Positions 21,764-30,753 are shown, numbered from the stretch's first letter. The stretch: 44,906 nucleotides of DNA from Pleomorphomonas diazotrophica (GCF_002844595.1 NZ_PJNW01000010.1:1-44906), one strand, 5' to 3'. Made by a program: numbers and translations. Notes: generated by a model from the sequence alone, not told the origin.

Positions 21764-24136
21764 TTACGCAACGGAGAACCGGCTCTCCATGCGCCAGTCT
21801 TTCGGCAGCTTGCGCGTCTTGCCGGTGACCTCGACTTTCACGCGCTGGCGGATGTCGGCGCTGGAGGCGCCGAGCTGCAGCTCGTGCTCGCCCGGCTCGA
21901 CGATGCGGTAGCCCTCGGGACCGGTGAAGCAGAGCATGTCCACCGGCACGGTGAAGGTGACCGTCCTGGTCTCGCCCGGCTGAAGCTCGACGCGGCCGAA
22001 GGCCTTCAGCTCCTTGACCGGCCGCACCACCGAGGCGAGGCAGTCGCGGATGTAGAGCTGCGGCACGGCGACGCCCTTGCGGCTGCCGGTGTTCTTCACC
22101 TTGAAGCTCACGGCGATCTCGCCCTTTTCCACGTCCACCTTGTCGGACGCGAGCTTCAGGTCCTCGAACTCGAAGCTGGTGTAGGAAAGGCCGTGGCCGA
22201 AGGGATACTGGCTGCCGAAGTGGCGGGCGATCGGCGTGCCCGAGCTCTTGAGCTTGTGGTTGTAGAAGTAGGGCGCGGCGCCGACGCTGCGCGGCACCGA
22301 CAGCGTCAGGCGGCCCGACGGCTCCACCTTGCCCGAGAGCACGTCATAGAGGGCGTTGCCGCCTTCCTGACCGGCGAAATAGGTCCACACCTGGGCGGCG
22401 ACCTTGTCTTCGAGGCCGCCGAGGTTGTACTGGCGGCCCGCCGACAGCACCACCACCACCGGCGTGCCGGTGGCGACCACCGCTTCCAGCAGCTTCTGCT
22501 GCACGCCCGGCAGTTCCAGCGTGTCGGCGTCCGAGCCCTCGCCCACCGTGCCGGTCTGGAAGATGCCCGAGAGGTCGCCGACGCAGACGATGGCCACATC
22601 CGCCGCCTTGGCCGCCTCGACGGCATCGGCGATCATGTCGGTGCGCGTCGACACCGACGACACCTGCTTGATCACCGATGTGTCGTCGACGTCGCCGGGA
22701 AACACCGGCGCGCCGGCCTTGCGCTCGTCGAGGATGTTGCAGCCGCGGGCGTAGATCAGGTTGGCGTTGCCGGCGGCGGCCTGGAAGGCGGCGCGCGGCG
22801 TCACCACCGTGGCGGCGCTCTCGTTGGAGTCCGACAGGATGAGGTGCACCGGGAAGGAATAGTCGCCGAGGAGCGCCAGCGGGTCGTCGGCCGACGGGCC
22901 GATCATCGCCACCTTCTTCTTGGGATCGAGCGGCAGGATGCCGCTGTTGGAGACGATGGTCACCGACTGCTCGGCCACCTTGCGGGCAACGGCAATGGCT
23001 TCCGGGCTCTGCAGGCGGATCGCCTTGTCGTCGGCATAGGGCTTCTCGAAGATGCCCAGACGGAATTTCTCGGTCAGCACGCGACGGACGATCTCGTCGA
23101 TCTTCTCCAGCGTGATCAGGCCCCGGTCGAGCGCTTCCTTGAGATGGGTGGCGCAGTCCTCGCCCGGCAGTTCCTGGTCGAGGCCGGCGTTGAAGGAAAG
23201 CGCCGCCGCCTCGGCCTGGTTGGAGGCAAGGCCGTGGTGCTGGTAGAGCAGGCTGACGCCGATATAGTCGGCGACCACCAGGCCGTCGAAGCCCCAGTCC
23301 TCGCGCAGCACCTTGGTGAGCAGGTGCTTCGAGGCATGGCTCGGCTCGTTGTCGATGTCATGATAGGCCGGCATCACCGAGCCGGCGTTGGCCTGCTTCA
23401 CGGCCATCTCGAAAGGCAGGAGGAAGATGTCGTTGAGCTCGCGCCAGCCGAGATGGATCGGCGCGTGGTTGCGGCCGCCTTCCGAGAAGGAATGGCCGGC
23501 ATAGTGCTTCAGCGTGGCGAGGAAGTCGCGCTTCGGCCCCTGCATGCCGCGCACATAGCGGGTGGCCATGACGCCGACCAGATACGGATCCTCGCCGAAG
23601 GTCTCCTCGGTGCGGCCCCAGCGGGCGTCGCGGGCGACGTCGAGCACCGGAGCGAGGCCCTGGTGGCCGCCGAGCGAACGCACCTCCTCGCCGATGATCT
23701 TGCCCACTTCCTCGATCAGCTCGGGATTGAAGGTGGCGCCATAGGCGAGCGACGACGGGAACAGCGTGGCGCCGCGCGCCATCATGCCGGAGAGGCATTC
23801 CTCATGGCTGATGGCGGGAATGCCGAGGCGCGTTTCCTCGACCAGGAACTTCTGCAGGCTGTTGAGCGCGCGCACGCCTTCGGCCGGGTCGACCGAGCGG
23901 GTGCCGAGCGGCCGGGTGATCTGCCCGAGGCCCTTCTTCAGCATGTCGGTCAGCGTCGTCTCGTCCGACTGGCCGATGAAGGCATCCTGGATGCGCGGGG
24001 CGTGCTTGCCGTGCTCGTCGAGCACCAGCCACATCGCATGCAGCTGGGCGATCTTCTCGTCGATGGTCATGCGGCCCATGAGGTCGGCGACGCGATCGGC
24101 GATCGGCTTGCTGGGGTCTTTGTAAACGAGGGTCAT
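21764..24136 (-). CDS. Glycoside hydrolase family 3 (beta-glucosidase-like)
   Basis: 790 residues in the usual GH3 order: (beta/alpha)8 domain (~10-350), alpha/beta sandwich (~385-640) and fibronectin-III-like domain (~690-780). The nucleophile is Asp290 in GLVVADYIGVS. The general acid/base is probably Glu533 in TVGEGSDADTLELPG. KHYAGHS and GRTEETFGEDPYL are conserved substrate-binding blocks. No signal peptide is present, so it should act in the cytosol on oligosaccharides imported by the adjacent ABC transporter. It hydrolyses beta-glucosides or beta-xylosides; the sequence does not decide. ATG at 24136, GAAGAG upstream. It is the last gene of the LacI-controlled operon. Confidence 0.93.
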   Translation of the reverse strand: MTLVYKDPSKPIADRVADLMGRMTIDEKIAQLHAMWLVLDEHGKHAPRIQDAFIGQSDETTLTDMLKKGLGQITRPLGTRSVDPAEGVRALNSLQKFLVEETRLGIPAISHEECLSGMMARGATLFPSSLAYGATFNPELIEEVGKIIGEEVRSLGGHQGLAPVLDVARDARWGRTEETFGEDPYLVGVMATRYVRGMQGPKRDFLATLKHYAGHSFSEGGRNHAPIHLGWRELNDIFLLPFEMAVKQANAGSVMPAYHDIDNEPSHASKHLLTKVLREDWGFDGLVVADYIGVSLLYQHHGLASNQAEAAALSFNAGLDQELPGEDCATHLKEALDRGLITLEKIDEIVRRVLTEKFRLGIFEKPYADDKAIRLQSPEAIAVARKVAEQSVTIVSNSGILPLDPKKKVAMIGPSADDPLALLGDYSFPVHLILSDSNESAATVVTPRAAFQAAAGNANLIYARGCNILDERKAGAPVFPGDVDDTSVIKQVSSVSTRTDMIADAVEAAKAADVAIVCVGDLSGIFQTGTVGEGSDADTLELPGVQQKLLEAVVATGTPVVVVLSAGRQYNLGGLEDKVAAQVWTYFAGQEGGNALYDVLSGKVEPSGRLTLSVPRSVGAAPYFYNHKLKSSGTPIARHFGSQYPFGHGLSYTSFEFEDLKLASDKVDVEKGEIAVSFKVKNTGSRKGVAVPQLYIRDCLASVVRPVKELKAFGRVELQPGETRTVTFTVPVDMLCFTGPEGYRIVEPGEHELQLGASSADIRQRVKVEVTGKTRKLPKDWRMESRFSVA

Positions 24137-24173
24137 GATGAACTCTTCGCGGCCATGCGGCCGTCCTGCTGGG

Positions 24174-25292
24174 TCAGATGTGGTTGAGCGCGAGGCCGTC
24201 GGCGTCGAACAGGTGGCAGCAGTCGGCCGGCGCCTGATAGGTGGCGCTGTCGCCTGCCTTGACGCCGCCATCGCCCGGCACCTTGGCGATCAGCGGCGCC
24301 GGGGTGCCGCCATCGAGATAAACGAAGCTGTATTCGCCGAAATGCTCCACCGCCGACACCTTGCGCGTCAGCGTCTGGGCGCCCGGCGCAGCAACGGGGG
24401 CGAGATGCTCGGGCCGGACGCCGAGGGTGACCGGCGCACCCGAGGCCAGCGCCGAGCCGTCCACCGGCACCACGATCTCCTCGCCGCCCTTCAGCACCAC
24501 GCGGGCGCCAGCCGGCTCCTGGGCGACGAAGCTCGCTTCCAGGAAGTTCATGGTCGGCGAGCCCAGGAAGCCGGCGACGAACAGGTTGCGCGGCCGGTGG
24601 TAGAGGTCGAGCGGCTTGCCGACCTGGGCGATCGAGCCGTGCTTCAGCATGTCCTTGCCGGCATGCAGCAGCACGATCTTGTCGGCGAGCGCCATGGCTT
24701 CCGTCTGGTCATGCGTCACGTAGATCATCGACGCCGCCGGGAAGTTCCGGTGCAGCGTGGCGATTTCCGAGCGCATGTGGACGCGCAGCGCCGCGTCGAG
24801 GTTGGAGAGCGGCTCGTCGAACAGGAACACCTTGGGCTGGCGGACGATGGCGCGGCCGATGGCGACGCGCTGCCGCTGGCCGCCGGAGAGCGCCTTGGGC
24901 ATGCGGTCGAGCAGCGGCTCGATCTGCAGGATGCGGGCGGCTTCCTTGACACGACGCTCGATCTCGTCCTTGGCCGTCTTCGCCTGACGAAGGCCGAAGG
25001 CCATGTTGTCGTAGACGGTCATGTGCGGATAGAGCGCGTAGTTCTGGAACACCATGGCCACCTCGCGGTCGGCCGGTTCCACCTTGTCGACCACGCGGTC
25101 GCCGATCTGGATCTGGCCGGTGTAGGCGGTCTCGAGGCCGGCGACCATGCGCAGGAGCGTCGACTTGCCGCAGCCCGACGGGCCGAGGAAGACGCAGAAC
25201 TCGCCGTCGTCGATGGTGAGGTCGACCCCGCGGATGACGGGGAAGTTGGCGCCGAAGGACTTGTTGACGCCGGAGAGGGTGATCTTGGTCAT
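24174..25292 (-). CDS. Carbohydrate ABC transporter ATPase (MalK/UgpC type)
   Basis: 372 residues. Walker A is GPSGCGKST (~39-47), the Q-loop is in VFQNYALYPHMTV, the signature is LSGGQRQRVAIGRAI, Walker B is VFLFDEPLSNLD and the switch His is in VTHDQTEA. The C-terminal ~120 residues are the TOBE/OB-fold regulatory domain found in MalK-like ATPases (VTLGVRPEHL). One such ATPase forms a homodimer driving the two permeases. ATG at 25292 with CGGAGAC upstream. The gene lies 37 bases before the glycosidase and 17 bases after the permease gene in the operon. Confidence 0.96.
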   Translation of the reverse strand: MTKITLSGVNKSFGANFPVIRGVDLTIDDGEFCVFLGPSGCGKSTLLRMVAGLETAYTGQIQIGDRVVDKVEPADREVAMVFQNYALYPHMTVYDNMAFGLRQAKTAKDEIERRVKEAARILQIEPLLDRMPKALSGGQRQRVAIGRAIVRQPKVFLFDEPLSNLDAALRVHMRSEIATLHRNFPAASMIYVTHDQTEAMALADKIVLLHAGKDMLKHGSIAQVGKPLDLYHRPRNLFVAGFLGSPTMNFLEASFVAQEPAGARVVLKGGEEIVVPVDGSALASGAPVTLGVRPEHLAPVAAPGAQTLTRKVSAVEHFGEYSFVYLDGGTPAPLIAKVPGDGGVKAGDSATYQAPADCCHLFDADGLALNHI

Positions 25293-25309
25293 GAAATGTC
25301 TCCGAAGCC

Positions 25310-26149
25310 TCAGCCCTTGAGCGAGCCGGCCATCATGCCCTTGACGATCTTCTCCTGCCCGAAGGCATAGGCGACGACGAGCGGCAGCGATGTGAGGGTG
25401 ACGACGGTAAGGATTGCCGGAATGTTGGCGGTGTACTGGCCCTGGTAGTCCCAGATGGCGAGCGGCAGCGTGCGGGTGCCGGTCGAGGACGTCAGCACAT
25501 AGGCGAAGATGAACTCGTTCCACAGCATGATGCCATTGTAGATGGCGATGGTGGAAAGTCCCGGCCCCGACAGCGGTAGGAACACCTTGAAGAAGATGGC
25601 GAAGGGACCGCAGCCGTCGAGCCGCGCCGCCTCCTCCAGCTCCTTGGGGATCTGCCGCATGAACTCGGTGAGGATGAACACCGAGATCGGCAGCGAGGTC
25701 GCCACATAGGGGCCGATCAGCGCGAACTGGCTGTCGTAGAGGCCGAGCTGGCGCGTCATCAGGTAGATCGGCACCAGGGTGATGTGGATGGGCACGATCA
25801 TGCCGGCGACGATCAGCCCGAAGATCGCCTCGTTGAAGCGGAAGCGCATGCGGGCGAAGGCGAAGGCGGCCATCGACGAGATCAGCATGATCAGGAGGAC
25901 CGAGATCACCACCACCATCACCGAATTCTTGAAGTAGGTGAGGAAGGGGCCGGAGAGCACGTCGTTGTAGTTGACGAGGTCCAGCGCCTCGGGCAGTGCC
26001 CAGACGGAACTCGAGAAGGACTCCTGCTGCGACTTGAAGCTGGTCATCACCATGAACAGGAAGGGCACGGTGGTGACGGCGAGCCAGAACAGGCCGAGGA
26101 CGGGGACGGCGACGCGGCCGGTGGCGCGGGCGACGGGGGAACTGGCCAT
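25310..26149 (-). CDS. Carbohydrate ABC permease, MalG type
   Basis: 279 residues with about six membrane segments. The ATPase-contacting EAA loop is visible as [28 protein letters not shown]. The N-terminal segment [25 protein letters not shown] and the motif [18 protein letters not shown] are typical of the MalG/CUT1 inner-membrane subunit. It starts 2 bases after the upstream permease stop, and its GGAGG lies within the last codons of that gene, so translation is coupled. With the MalF-type partner it forms the sugar channel. A sugar oligomer is the probable substrate. Confidence 0.95.
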   Translation of the reverse strand: MASSPVARATGRVAVPVLGLFWLAVTTVPFLFMVMTSFKSQQESFSSSVWALPEALDLVNYNDVLSGPFLTYFKNSVMVVVISVLLIMLISSMAAFAFARMRFRFNEAIFGLIVAGMIVPIHITLVPIYLMTRQLGLYDSQFALIGPYVATSLPISVFILTEFMRQIPKELEEAARLDGCGPFAIFFKVFLPLSGPGLSTIAIYNGIMLWNEFIFAYVLTSSTGTRTLPLAIWDYQGQYTANIPAILTVVTLTSLPLVVAYAFGQEKIVKGMMAGSLKG

Positions 26150-26151
26150 GG

Positions 26152-27084
26152 TCAGACCTCCGTCTCGTAGCGCTTGGAGAAGCGCAGCAGCACCGAGGCT
26201 ATGAGTATCACGATGATGAACATGCCCGAGGCCACCGTGCTGCCATAGCCCAGCTGGAAGGAGGAAAAGACGTTGCGATACATGTAGGTGGCCATCAGTT
26301 CCGAGGCGCCCTCGGGCCCGCCGCCGGTCATCACGTAGATGAGGTCGAAGTAGCGCAGCGCGCCGATGACGGAGAGCACCACGGCGGTGCGGATCGTGCC
26401 CTTGAGGTGCGGCAGCTTCATCTTCCAGAAGATGGTGGTCTCCGAGGCACCGTCGAGCTTGGCGGCCTCCGAGATCTCGGCCGGGAAGGAGGCGAGACCG
26501 GCCATGAACAGCACCATGTAGAAGGGGATGTACTGCCAGCAGACGACGGCGATGACCGCACCGAGCGCCAAGCGCGTGTCGCCGAGCCAGTCCTGGGCGA
26601 GATAGCCGAGGCCGACGAAGTCGAGGATGGCGTTGAGCGGACCGAAGGTGACGTCGTAGAAGTATTTGAACAGGACGCCGAGGGCGACCGACGACATCAG
26701 AAGCGGCAGGAAATAGAGGATCTTGAGGATGCGCGAGCCGCGGCCGGCATTGTCGAGCACCACCGCGAGGACGAGGGCGATCGGCATCTGCACCAGCACC
26801 GAGAAGACGGCGAGCAGGATGTTGTTCCAGGCGGCTTCCCAGAACAGCGTGTCGGAAGCGAGCTTCTTCCAGTTGTCGAGCCCGACGAAGCGGGCGTCCG
26901 AGCCGAGGCCGTTCCAGTCCAGGAGCGACAGGCGGAAGCTGTCGACAAGCGGATAAAGCAGATAGACGGCCAGCATCAAAATGGCCGGGGCCAGGAAGAT
27001 GGCCGGCGCCAGTGTCCTGAGCGACAGGGCCGCCCCTCCCGCTCCGCCTTCGGCGGGGCGCGTCACAATATCGGTCAAGGTCAT
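26152..27084 (-). CDS. Carbohydrate ABC permease, MalF type
   Basis: 310 residues with six predicted membrane segments. The EAA loop is present as [27 protein letters not shown]. The N-terminal [32 protein letters not shown] and the FVGLDNW motif are characteristic of the CUT1 family's MalF/UgpA-like subunit. ATG at 27084 follows GGGAGG. It lies 69 bases after the binding-protein gene, in a gap that holds a 9-bp hairpin likely to lower permease expression relative to the binding protein. Confidence 0.95.
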   Translation of the reverse strand: MTLTDIVTRPAEGGAGGAALSLRTLAPAIFLAPAILMLAVYLLYPLVDSFRLSLLDWNGLGSDARFVGLDNWKKLASDTLFWEAAWNNILLAVFSVLVQMPIALVLAVVLDNAGRGSRILKILYFLPLLMSSVALGVLFKYFYDVTFGPLNAILDFVGLGYLAQDWLGDTRLALGAVIAVVCWQYIPFYMVLFMAGLASFPAEISEAAKLDGASETTIFWKMKLPHLKGTIRTAVVLSVIGALRYFDLIYVMTGGGPEGASELMATYMYRNVFSSFQLGYGSTVASGMFIIVILIASVLLRFSKRYETEV

Positions 27085-27107
27085 CCTCCCGATCCAAAAC
27101 TAGTAGT

Positions 27108-27137
27108 GCCCCGCCGGCGGCGAACCGTCGGCGGGGC
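27108..27137 (-). terminator. Intercistronic hairpin after the binding-protein gene
   Basis: GCCCCGCCG (27108-27116) pairs with CGGCGGGGC (27129-27137) across a 12-base loop. On the minus strand it is followed by ACTACTAGTTTT. It stands between the solute-binding protein and the first permease, where many sugar ABC operons have a structure that raises binding-protein mRNA over permease mRNA. Confidence 0.55.
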
Positions 27138-27153
27138 TGTTCTCAGGAGGAGG

Positions 27154-28437
27154 TTACTTCAGCTCTGCCTTGGCGGCGGCCTCGAATTCCTCGGCCACCT
27201 GCTCGGGCGTCTTGGAGAGGCCGAACAGCGCCTGCGAGGTGTCCTTGTGCAACTCGCCGAGCTTCGGCGGCAGCTCCTGGTCCCACCAGAGCTGCACGCT
27301 CTTGGCTTCGCTGACCAGCTTGGACACGTCCTGCAGGAAGGGGTTGTCGACCTTGAGGTTCTTGATCGGCGGCAGGCGCGAGTCGGCCACGCGGCCGGCG
27401 GCGGCGATGTCGTCGGTCAGGAACTTGACGAGTTCGACGGCCTTGTCCTTCTCGGGGCAGGCATTGGTGACGGAGACGAAGTTGTCGCCGAGCGTGCCCA
27501 GGAGGTCGGACGGGTCACCCTTGCCGCCGGGAACCGACGGGAACGGGAAGAAGCCGAGCTTCTTGGCGAACTCCGGGTTCTCGTTGCCGATGGTCGACGC
27601 TTCCCAGGTGCCCATCAGCTCCATGGCGGCCTTTTCGGTATAGAGAAGGCGACGCGAACCGCCGACGTCATAGTCGAGGCCGTTGTAGCCCTTCTGGAAG
27701 GCGCCGAGGTTGACCAGCTCCTGCAGGCGCTTGCCGGCCTCGACGAACACCGGATCGGCGAACGAGCCGCCATCCTTGCGCTGGGCGGCGTTGGCGAAGG
27801 CCTCGGGGCCGCCGATGCGGTCGACGAGGTAGCCGTAGTACATCGAGCCCGTCCACTTGTTCTTGTTGGCGAGCGCGAAGGGAGCGATGTCGTTCTTCTT
27901 GAGGACGTCGATCACCTGGAGCAGTTCGTCCCAGGTCTTCGGCGGCGTCAGGTTGAGCTTCTCGAACATCTCCTTGTTGTAGAAGACGACGGCGATGGCG
28001 GTGTTCTCGGCCGGCAGGCCGTAGATCTTGCCGTCGACCGTGACGGCGCCGAAGCTGGCCGGCGCGAAGCGGTCCTTGAAGGCCGGATCCTTGTCGAGAT
28101 ACGGCGTCAGATCGACCACCTGGTTGGCGGCGACATACTCGCGGAACGGACCACCGCCCCAGGAGCTGAACACGCAGGGCGGCTCGTTGGCGCCGAAGGC
28201 GATCTTGATCTTGGTCTTGTAGGCATCGTTGAGGATGTGGGTATCCTCGACCTTGTAGCCCGGGTTGGCCTTCTCGAAGCGGTCGGCAGCGTCACGAATG
28301 ACCTTGACCGCGCCGTCGGTGGTCTGAAGGTCCCACACGGTGATGACCTTGTCGGCCGAATGCGCCGCGAACGGAGCGATAGCGACCATGGCGGCGCCGC
28401 AAGCGAGCGCCGAAAGTTTGGAAACGAATTTAGACAC
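27154..28437 (-). CDS. Periplasmic sugar-binding protein (extracellular solute-binding family 1)
   Basis: 427 residues. A Sec signal peptide ([25 protein letters not shown]) precedes the mature [18 protein letters not shown]. Typical family-1 features are [69 protein letters not shown] and [15 protein letters not shown]. It captures the sugar in the periplasm and hands it to the permease pair. The start is GTG at 28437, with a strong GGAGGAG upstream; a longer frame to 28524 would cross the ribosome binding site and operator region. It is the first gene of the operon, transcribed from the promoter overlapped by the 20-bp palindrome. Confidence 0.94.
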   Translation of the reverse strand: MSKFVSKLSALACGAAMVAIAPFAAHSADKVITVWDLQTTDGAVKVIRDAADRFEKANPGYKVEDTHILNDAYKTKIKIAFGANEPPCVFSSWGGGPFREYVAANQVVDLTPYLDKDPAFKDRFAPASFGAVTVDGKIYGLPAENTAIAVVFYNKEMFEKLNLTPPKTWDELLQVIDVLKKNDIAPFALANKNKWTGSMYYGYLVDRIGGPEAFANAAQRKDGGSFADPVFVEAGKRLQELVNLGAFQKGYNGLDYDVGGSRRLLYTEKAAMELMGTWEASTIGNENPEFAKKLGFFPFPSVPGGKGDPSDLLGTLGDNFVSVTNACPEKDKAVELVKFLTDDIAAAGRVADSRLPPIKNLKVDNPFLQDVSKLVSEAKSVQLWWDQELPPKLGELHKDTSQALFGLSKTPEQVAEEFEAAAKAELK

Positions 28438-28536
28438 CTTCTCCTCCCAAGGATCACGTTGAGCCAGAAAGCCGCATCGGTCCCCCGAAAACCGAAATCC
28501 ACTTTTCGGCCGATGCTCTGGCAACGGGTGACGGCC

Positions 28537-28567
28537 GAACGTTAGCGCTAACGTTCTGTAGCGTCAA
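28537..28567 (-). promoter_or_regulatory. Sugar operon promoter with LacI-type operator
   Basis: On the minus strand, -35 TTGACG (28567-28562) and -10 TAACGT (28544-28539) are 17 bases apart. GAACGTTAGCGCTAACGTTC at 28537-28556 is a perfect 20-bp palindrome that covers the -10. LacI-family sites usually have a central CG flanked by symmetrical arms, as here (TTAG CG CTAA). The adjacent LacI protein is the obvious ligand-controlled repressor. Confidence 0.82.
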
Positions 28568-28692
28568 CTCTACCAGTGGAGCGTTGACGGATGAGCTGTG
28601 GAAGCTCTTGCTGGGGCTGTGAATCTCGTCGCGCACCACCCGCATCAGGCGGTTTTCCGCGTATTTTCAACGCTGGAGAGCCGCCGGCGCAG

Positions 28693-28727
28693 TTGACAGC
28701 CCGCGGGGCATCGGACAAACAGTTTGT
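28693..28727 (+). promoter_or_regulatory. Possible lacI promoter and dyad
   Basis: TTGACA (28693-28698) is a perfect -35 element on the plus strand; no good -10 is seen at 16-18 bases. ACAAAC, A, GTTTGT (28715-28727) is a perfect 13-base palindrome overlapping where the -10 and transcription start would fall, 24 bases ahead of the lacI ATG. It differs from the 20-bp operator, so a second regulator may act here. Confidence 0.4.
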
Positions 28728-28750
28728 AGCCCCGGAAACCATTCGACCAA

Positions 28751-29803
28751 ATGATGAAGCGACAGTATCCAACGTTAGCCGAGGTCGCCAAGGTTGCCGG
28801 TGTCTCCCTGATGACGGCCTCGCGGGCGATCAACAACCGCCCCGGCGTCTCGCCCGAAAAGCGCGAGGACATCCTGCGCATCGCCGACGAGATGGGCTAT
28901 GTCGTCAACCGCGCCGCCCAGAAGCTGACGGGCGCCCGCACGCGCATCATCGCCGTGGTGGCCGAGCTGCACACGCCCTTCACCTCCGACCTGCTTCTCG
29001 GCATGGGCGCGGTGGCGCGCGCCGCCGATTACGAGATGCTGGTCTATTCGCTGCCGGTGCGCGACCGCCGGCCGCCGGGCTCCATCCTCGACCTTCTCCG
29101 CCAGATCGTCGACGGCGTCATCGTCATCCTGCCCTACGAGTCCGACTATCTGGAATCCATGGCCACCGCCCACATCCCCGTGGTGACCATCGAGCAGGGC
29201 ACCGAGTCGGTGTTTCCCTCGGTCACCGCCGACAACTACCAGGGCGGCCTCTCGGCGCTGCAGCACCTCATCGAGCTCGGCCACCGCCGCATCGCCTTCA
29301 TCTCCGGCCACGACCGGCTGACCTCGGCGCGCGACCGCCGCCGCGCCTATCACGACATTCTCGCCCAGGCCCGCCTGCCCTACGACCCCGACCTCGAGGT
29401 GGACGGCGACTTCTCGCGCAAGGGCGGCTTCGAGGCGGCGCAGAAGCTGTTGGCGCTGGCCGACCGGCCCACCGCCATCTTCGCCGCCAACGACATTTCC
29501 GCCTATGGCGCCATCGCCGCCATCCGCGAGGCCGGCCTCAGCGTGCCCGGTGACATCTCCGTCGTCGGCTTCGACGACATCCCCATCGCCTCGCAACTCC
29601 ACCCCCAGCTCACCACCATCCGCCAGCCCCTCCAGCAGATGGCCCGCGCCTCCGTCAACCTCCTCCTAGCCCTCGTCGCCGGCCTCGACGCCCCGTCGGA
29701 ACAGATCGTCCTGCCGACCCAGCTGATCGTTCGGGAATCGACGACGGCGCTGAAGGCGAAGAGGAAGAAGGAAGAGGCGGTGAAGGTGGGCGTTGGGAGG
29801 TAG
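28751..29803 (+). CDS. LacI family transcriptional regulator
   Basis: 350 residues. The helix-turn-helix (~6-27) reads PTLAEVAKVAGVSLMTASRAINNRPGVS, followed by the hinge helix region NRAAQKLTG. The effector domain (~63-335) has the periplasmic-binding-protein fold with GHRRIAFISG, AIFAANDISAYGAIAAIREAGL and PGDISVVGFDDIPIASQLHPQLTTIRQP, all typical of sugar-responsive LacI/GalR proteins. It is divergent from the sugar operon, whose -10 is covered by a 20-bp palindrome. A half-site of that palindrome, AACGTTAGCC at 28771-28780, lies inside codons 7-10 and uses the rare TTA codon. The C-terminal tail is Lys-rich. Confidence 0.94.
   Translation: MMKRQYPTLAEVAKVAGVSLMTASRAINNRPGVSPEKREDILRIADEMGYVVNRAAQKLTGARTRIIAVVAELHTPFTSDLLLGMGAVARAADYEMLVYSLPVRDRRPPGSILDLLRQIVDGVIVILPYESDYLESMATAHIPVVTIEQGTESVFPSVTADNYQGGLSALQHLIELGHRRIAFISGHDRLTSARDRRRAYHDILAQARLPYDPDLEVDGDFSRKGGFEAAQKLLALADRPTAIFAANDISAYGAIAAIREAGLSVPGDISVVGFDDIPIASQLHPQLTTIRQPLQQMARASVNLLLALVAGLDAPSEQIVLPTQLIVRESTTALKAKRKKEEAVKVGVGR
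28771..28780. promoter_or_regulatory. Half-operator inside the lacI coding sequence
   Basis: AACGTTAGCC matches one arm of the 20-bp operator at 28537-28556 over its first nine bases. It encodes part of Thr-Leu-Ala-Glu with a TTA codon, which is very rare in this GC-rich DNA. Its distance to the main operator (about 230 bases) would allow looping or roadblock autoregulation. Functional status is inference. Confidence 0.4.
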
Positions 29804-29805
29804 GG

Positions 29806-30093
29806 ATGGAAACGATCAGCGAACGCTACGCCTCCGTTTGGGATGCCATCAGCGACACGCCCGCCGAAGCTCTCGACCGGAAAATGCGCTCGGACCTGAT
29901 GATCGCGCTGAAGAAAATCATCAAGGCGAAGGGCTGGACGCGGGCGGAAGCAGCCAAGCATCTGGGCGTAACCCAGCCGCGCCTTTCCGACCTTCTGCGA
30001 GGCAAGATCAGCCTGTTCGGGCTCGACAGCCTCGTCAACATGGTGGCTGCGGCCGGCCATACCGTCGACGTAAAAGTGCGAGACGCCGCCTGA
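29806..30093 (+). CDS. XRE-type (HTH_37-like) antitoxin/regulator without a toxin
   Basis: 95 residues. It starts METISERYASVWDAISDTPAEA, then the helix-turn-helix RAEAAKHLGVTQPRLSDLLRG and the tail LDSLVNMVAAAGHTVDVKV. This pattern is typical of small XRE proteins that follow RelE/HigB-like phage toxins (HTH_37 group). No toxin gene lies upstream; the neighbour is lacI, ending 2 bases before this ATG, with GGGAGG in its last codons. So it may be cotranscribed with lacI. It is likely an orphan antitoxin that retains DNA binding, but an ordinary small regulator is possible. Confidence 0.8.
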   Translation: METISERYASVWDAISDTPAEALDRKMRSDLMIALKKIIKAKGWTRAEAAKHLGVTQPRLSDLLRGKISLFGLDSLVNMVAAAGHTVDVKVRDAA

Positions 30094-30121
30094 CGGAATG
30101 GTGGGGACGGAGGCTGCAGCC

Positions 30122-30310
30122 ATGACGGACAAGAGCAAGAAGGCGGAGTTCCAACCCGGACGCGGCTATAGCAAGGCCGACTGGGACGCGATCTCCGACA
30201 GCCCCGAGGCGACGGACGAACAACTGGCTGACGCCAAGCCGTTCGCCGAGGTTTTTCCAGAGCTCGCCGAGAAGATGCGGCGCAGCCGCCATCCGCCAGC
30301 GCGCCCCTGA
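30122..30310 (+). pseudogene. BrnA-like antitoxin, C-terminally truncated
   Basis: 62 residues: AEFQPGRGYSKADWDAISDSPEATDEQLADAKPFAEVFPELAEKMRRS, then a stop after HPPARP. This corresponds to the N-terminal part of BrnA-type antitoxins (YxxxDWDAxxxxPExTDEELAxAxPFxEVFPEL). BrnA proteins normally continue with a GRP stretch and a ribbon-helix-helix domain (RLDxDVxxxF), which is missing here. No BrnT toxin is nearby. It starts at ATG 30122 with GGAGG upstream, 28 bases after the XRE gene. It is probably a remnant or a minimal toxin-binding peptide; it may still be translated. Confidence 0.6.
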
Positions 30311-30321
30311 CGACGCCCCCC

Positions 30322-30753
30322 CTACTCCGGCAGCTCCACAAACGGATCGATCCCCCTCACCGGAAACACAGCGAAGTGCTTCGTGTTCCGCGTAAGCACG
30401 ACCAACCCGTTCGCCGCCGCCGTGGCGGCAATGGCGGTGTCGGCGAAGCCGGGAGCTTGGCCTGCGGCGCGGGCGAGGTCGGTGAACTCTCCGGCCTTTC
30501 GCGCTTCCGGCAGGCCGAAGGGGAGGATGCGAGCGCCGTAGAGGTGTTCCACCGCGCCCCACCAGTCTGCGAGACGATCGGCCTTGGCGGTCGAGCCCAT
30601 GCGGCGGAGCTTGGCGATGCCCGCCACCACCTCTGTCGCCGTGATGGCGGAGACGTAGAGGTCCGCCGAGTGACGGTCGAGCCAGTCGACCAGGGCCGGA
30701 CGGGGAACAGGCGCCGCGAGGTCCGACAGAACATTGGTGTCGACGAGATACAT
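30322..30753 (-). CDS. vapC: VapC-type PIN domain toxin
   Basis: 143 residues, a complete PIN domain. The acidic metal-binding residues are Asp5 (YLVDTNVLSDL), Glu41 (TATEVVAGI) and Asp105 (GFADTAIAATA), followed by LVVLTRNTKHF, where the fourth position is usual. VapC proteins are Mg2+-dependent endoribonucleases that cut tRNA or rRNA. ATG at 30753 overlaps the Phd-type antitoxin stop codon by one base (TGATG), so the pair is translationally coupled. Unlike its neighbours on the other side, this toxin-antitoxin pair is intact. Confidence 0.93.
   Translation of the reverse strand: MYLVDTNVLSDLAAPVPRPALVDWLDRHSADLYVSAITATEVVAGIAKLRRMGSTAKADRLADWWGAVEHLYGARILPFGLPEARKAGEFTDLARAAGQAPGFADTAIAATAAANGLVVLTRNTKHFAVFPVRGIDPFVELPE

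Noticed and set aside
21707-24187. Long open frame (826 codons) on the plus strand
   Set aside because: It is antisense to the GH3 glycosidase, is extremely rich in Arg, His, Gly and Ala and shows no family pattern. It is a by-product of GC-rich codon use.
25310-27097. A single 595-codon frame spanning both permease genes
   Set aside because: Only its C-terminal 279 residues match a permease; the rest is an out-of-frame translation of the MalF-type gene. The second permease has its own ATG at 26149 and ribosome binding site.
26407-28545. Long open frame (712 codons) on the plus strand opposite the permease and binding-protein genes
   Set aside because: The opposite strand encodes clear ABC components; the antisense product is rich in Gly, Arg, Glu and Val with no domain.
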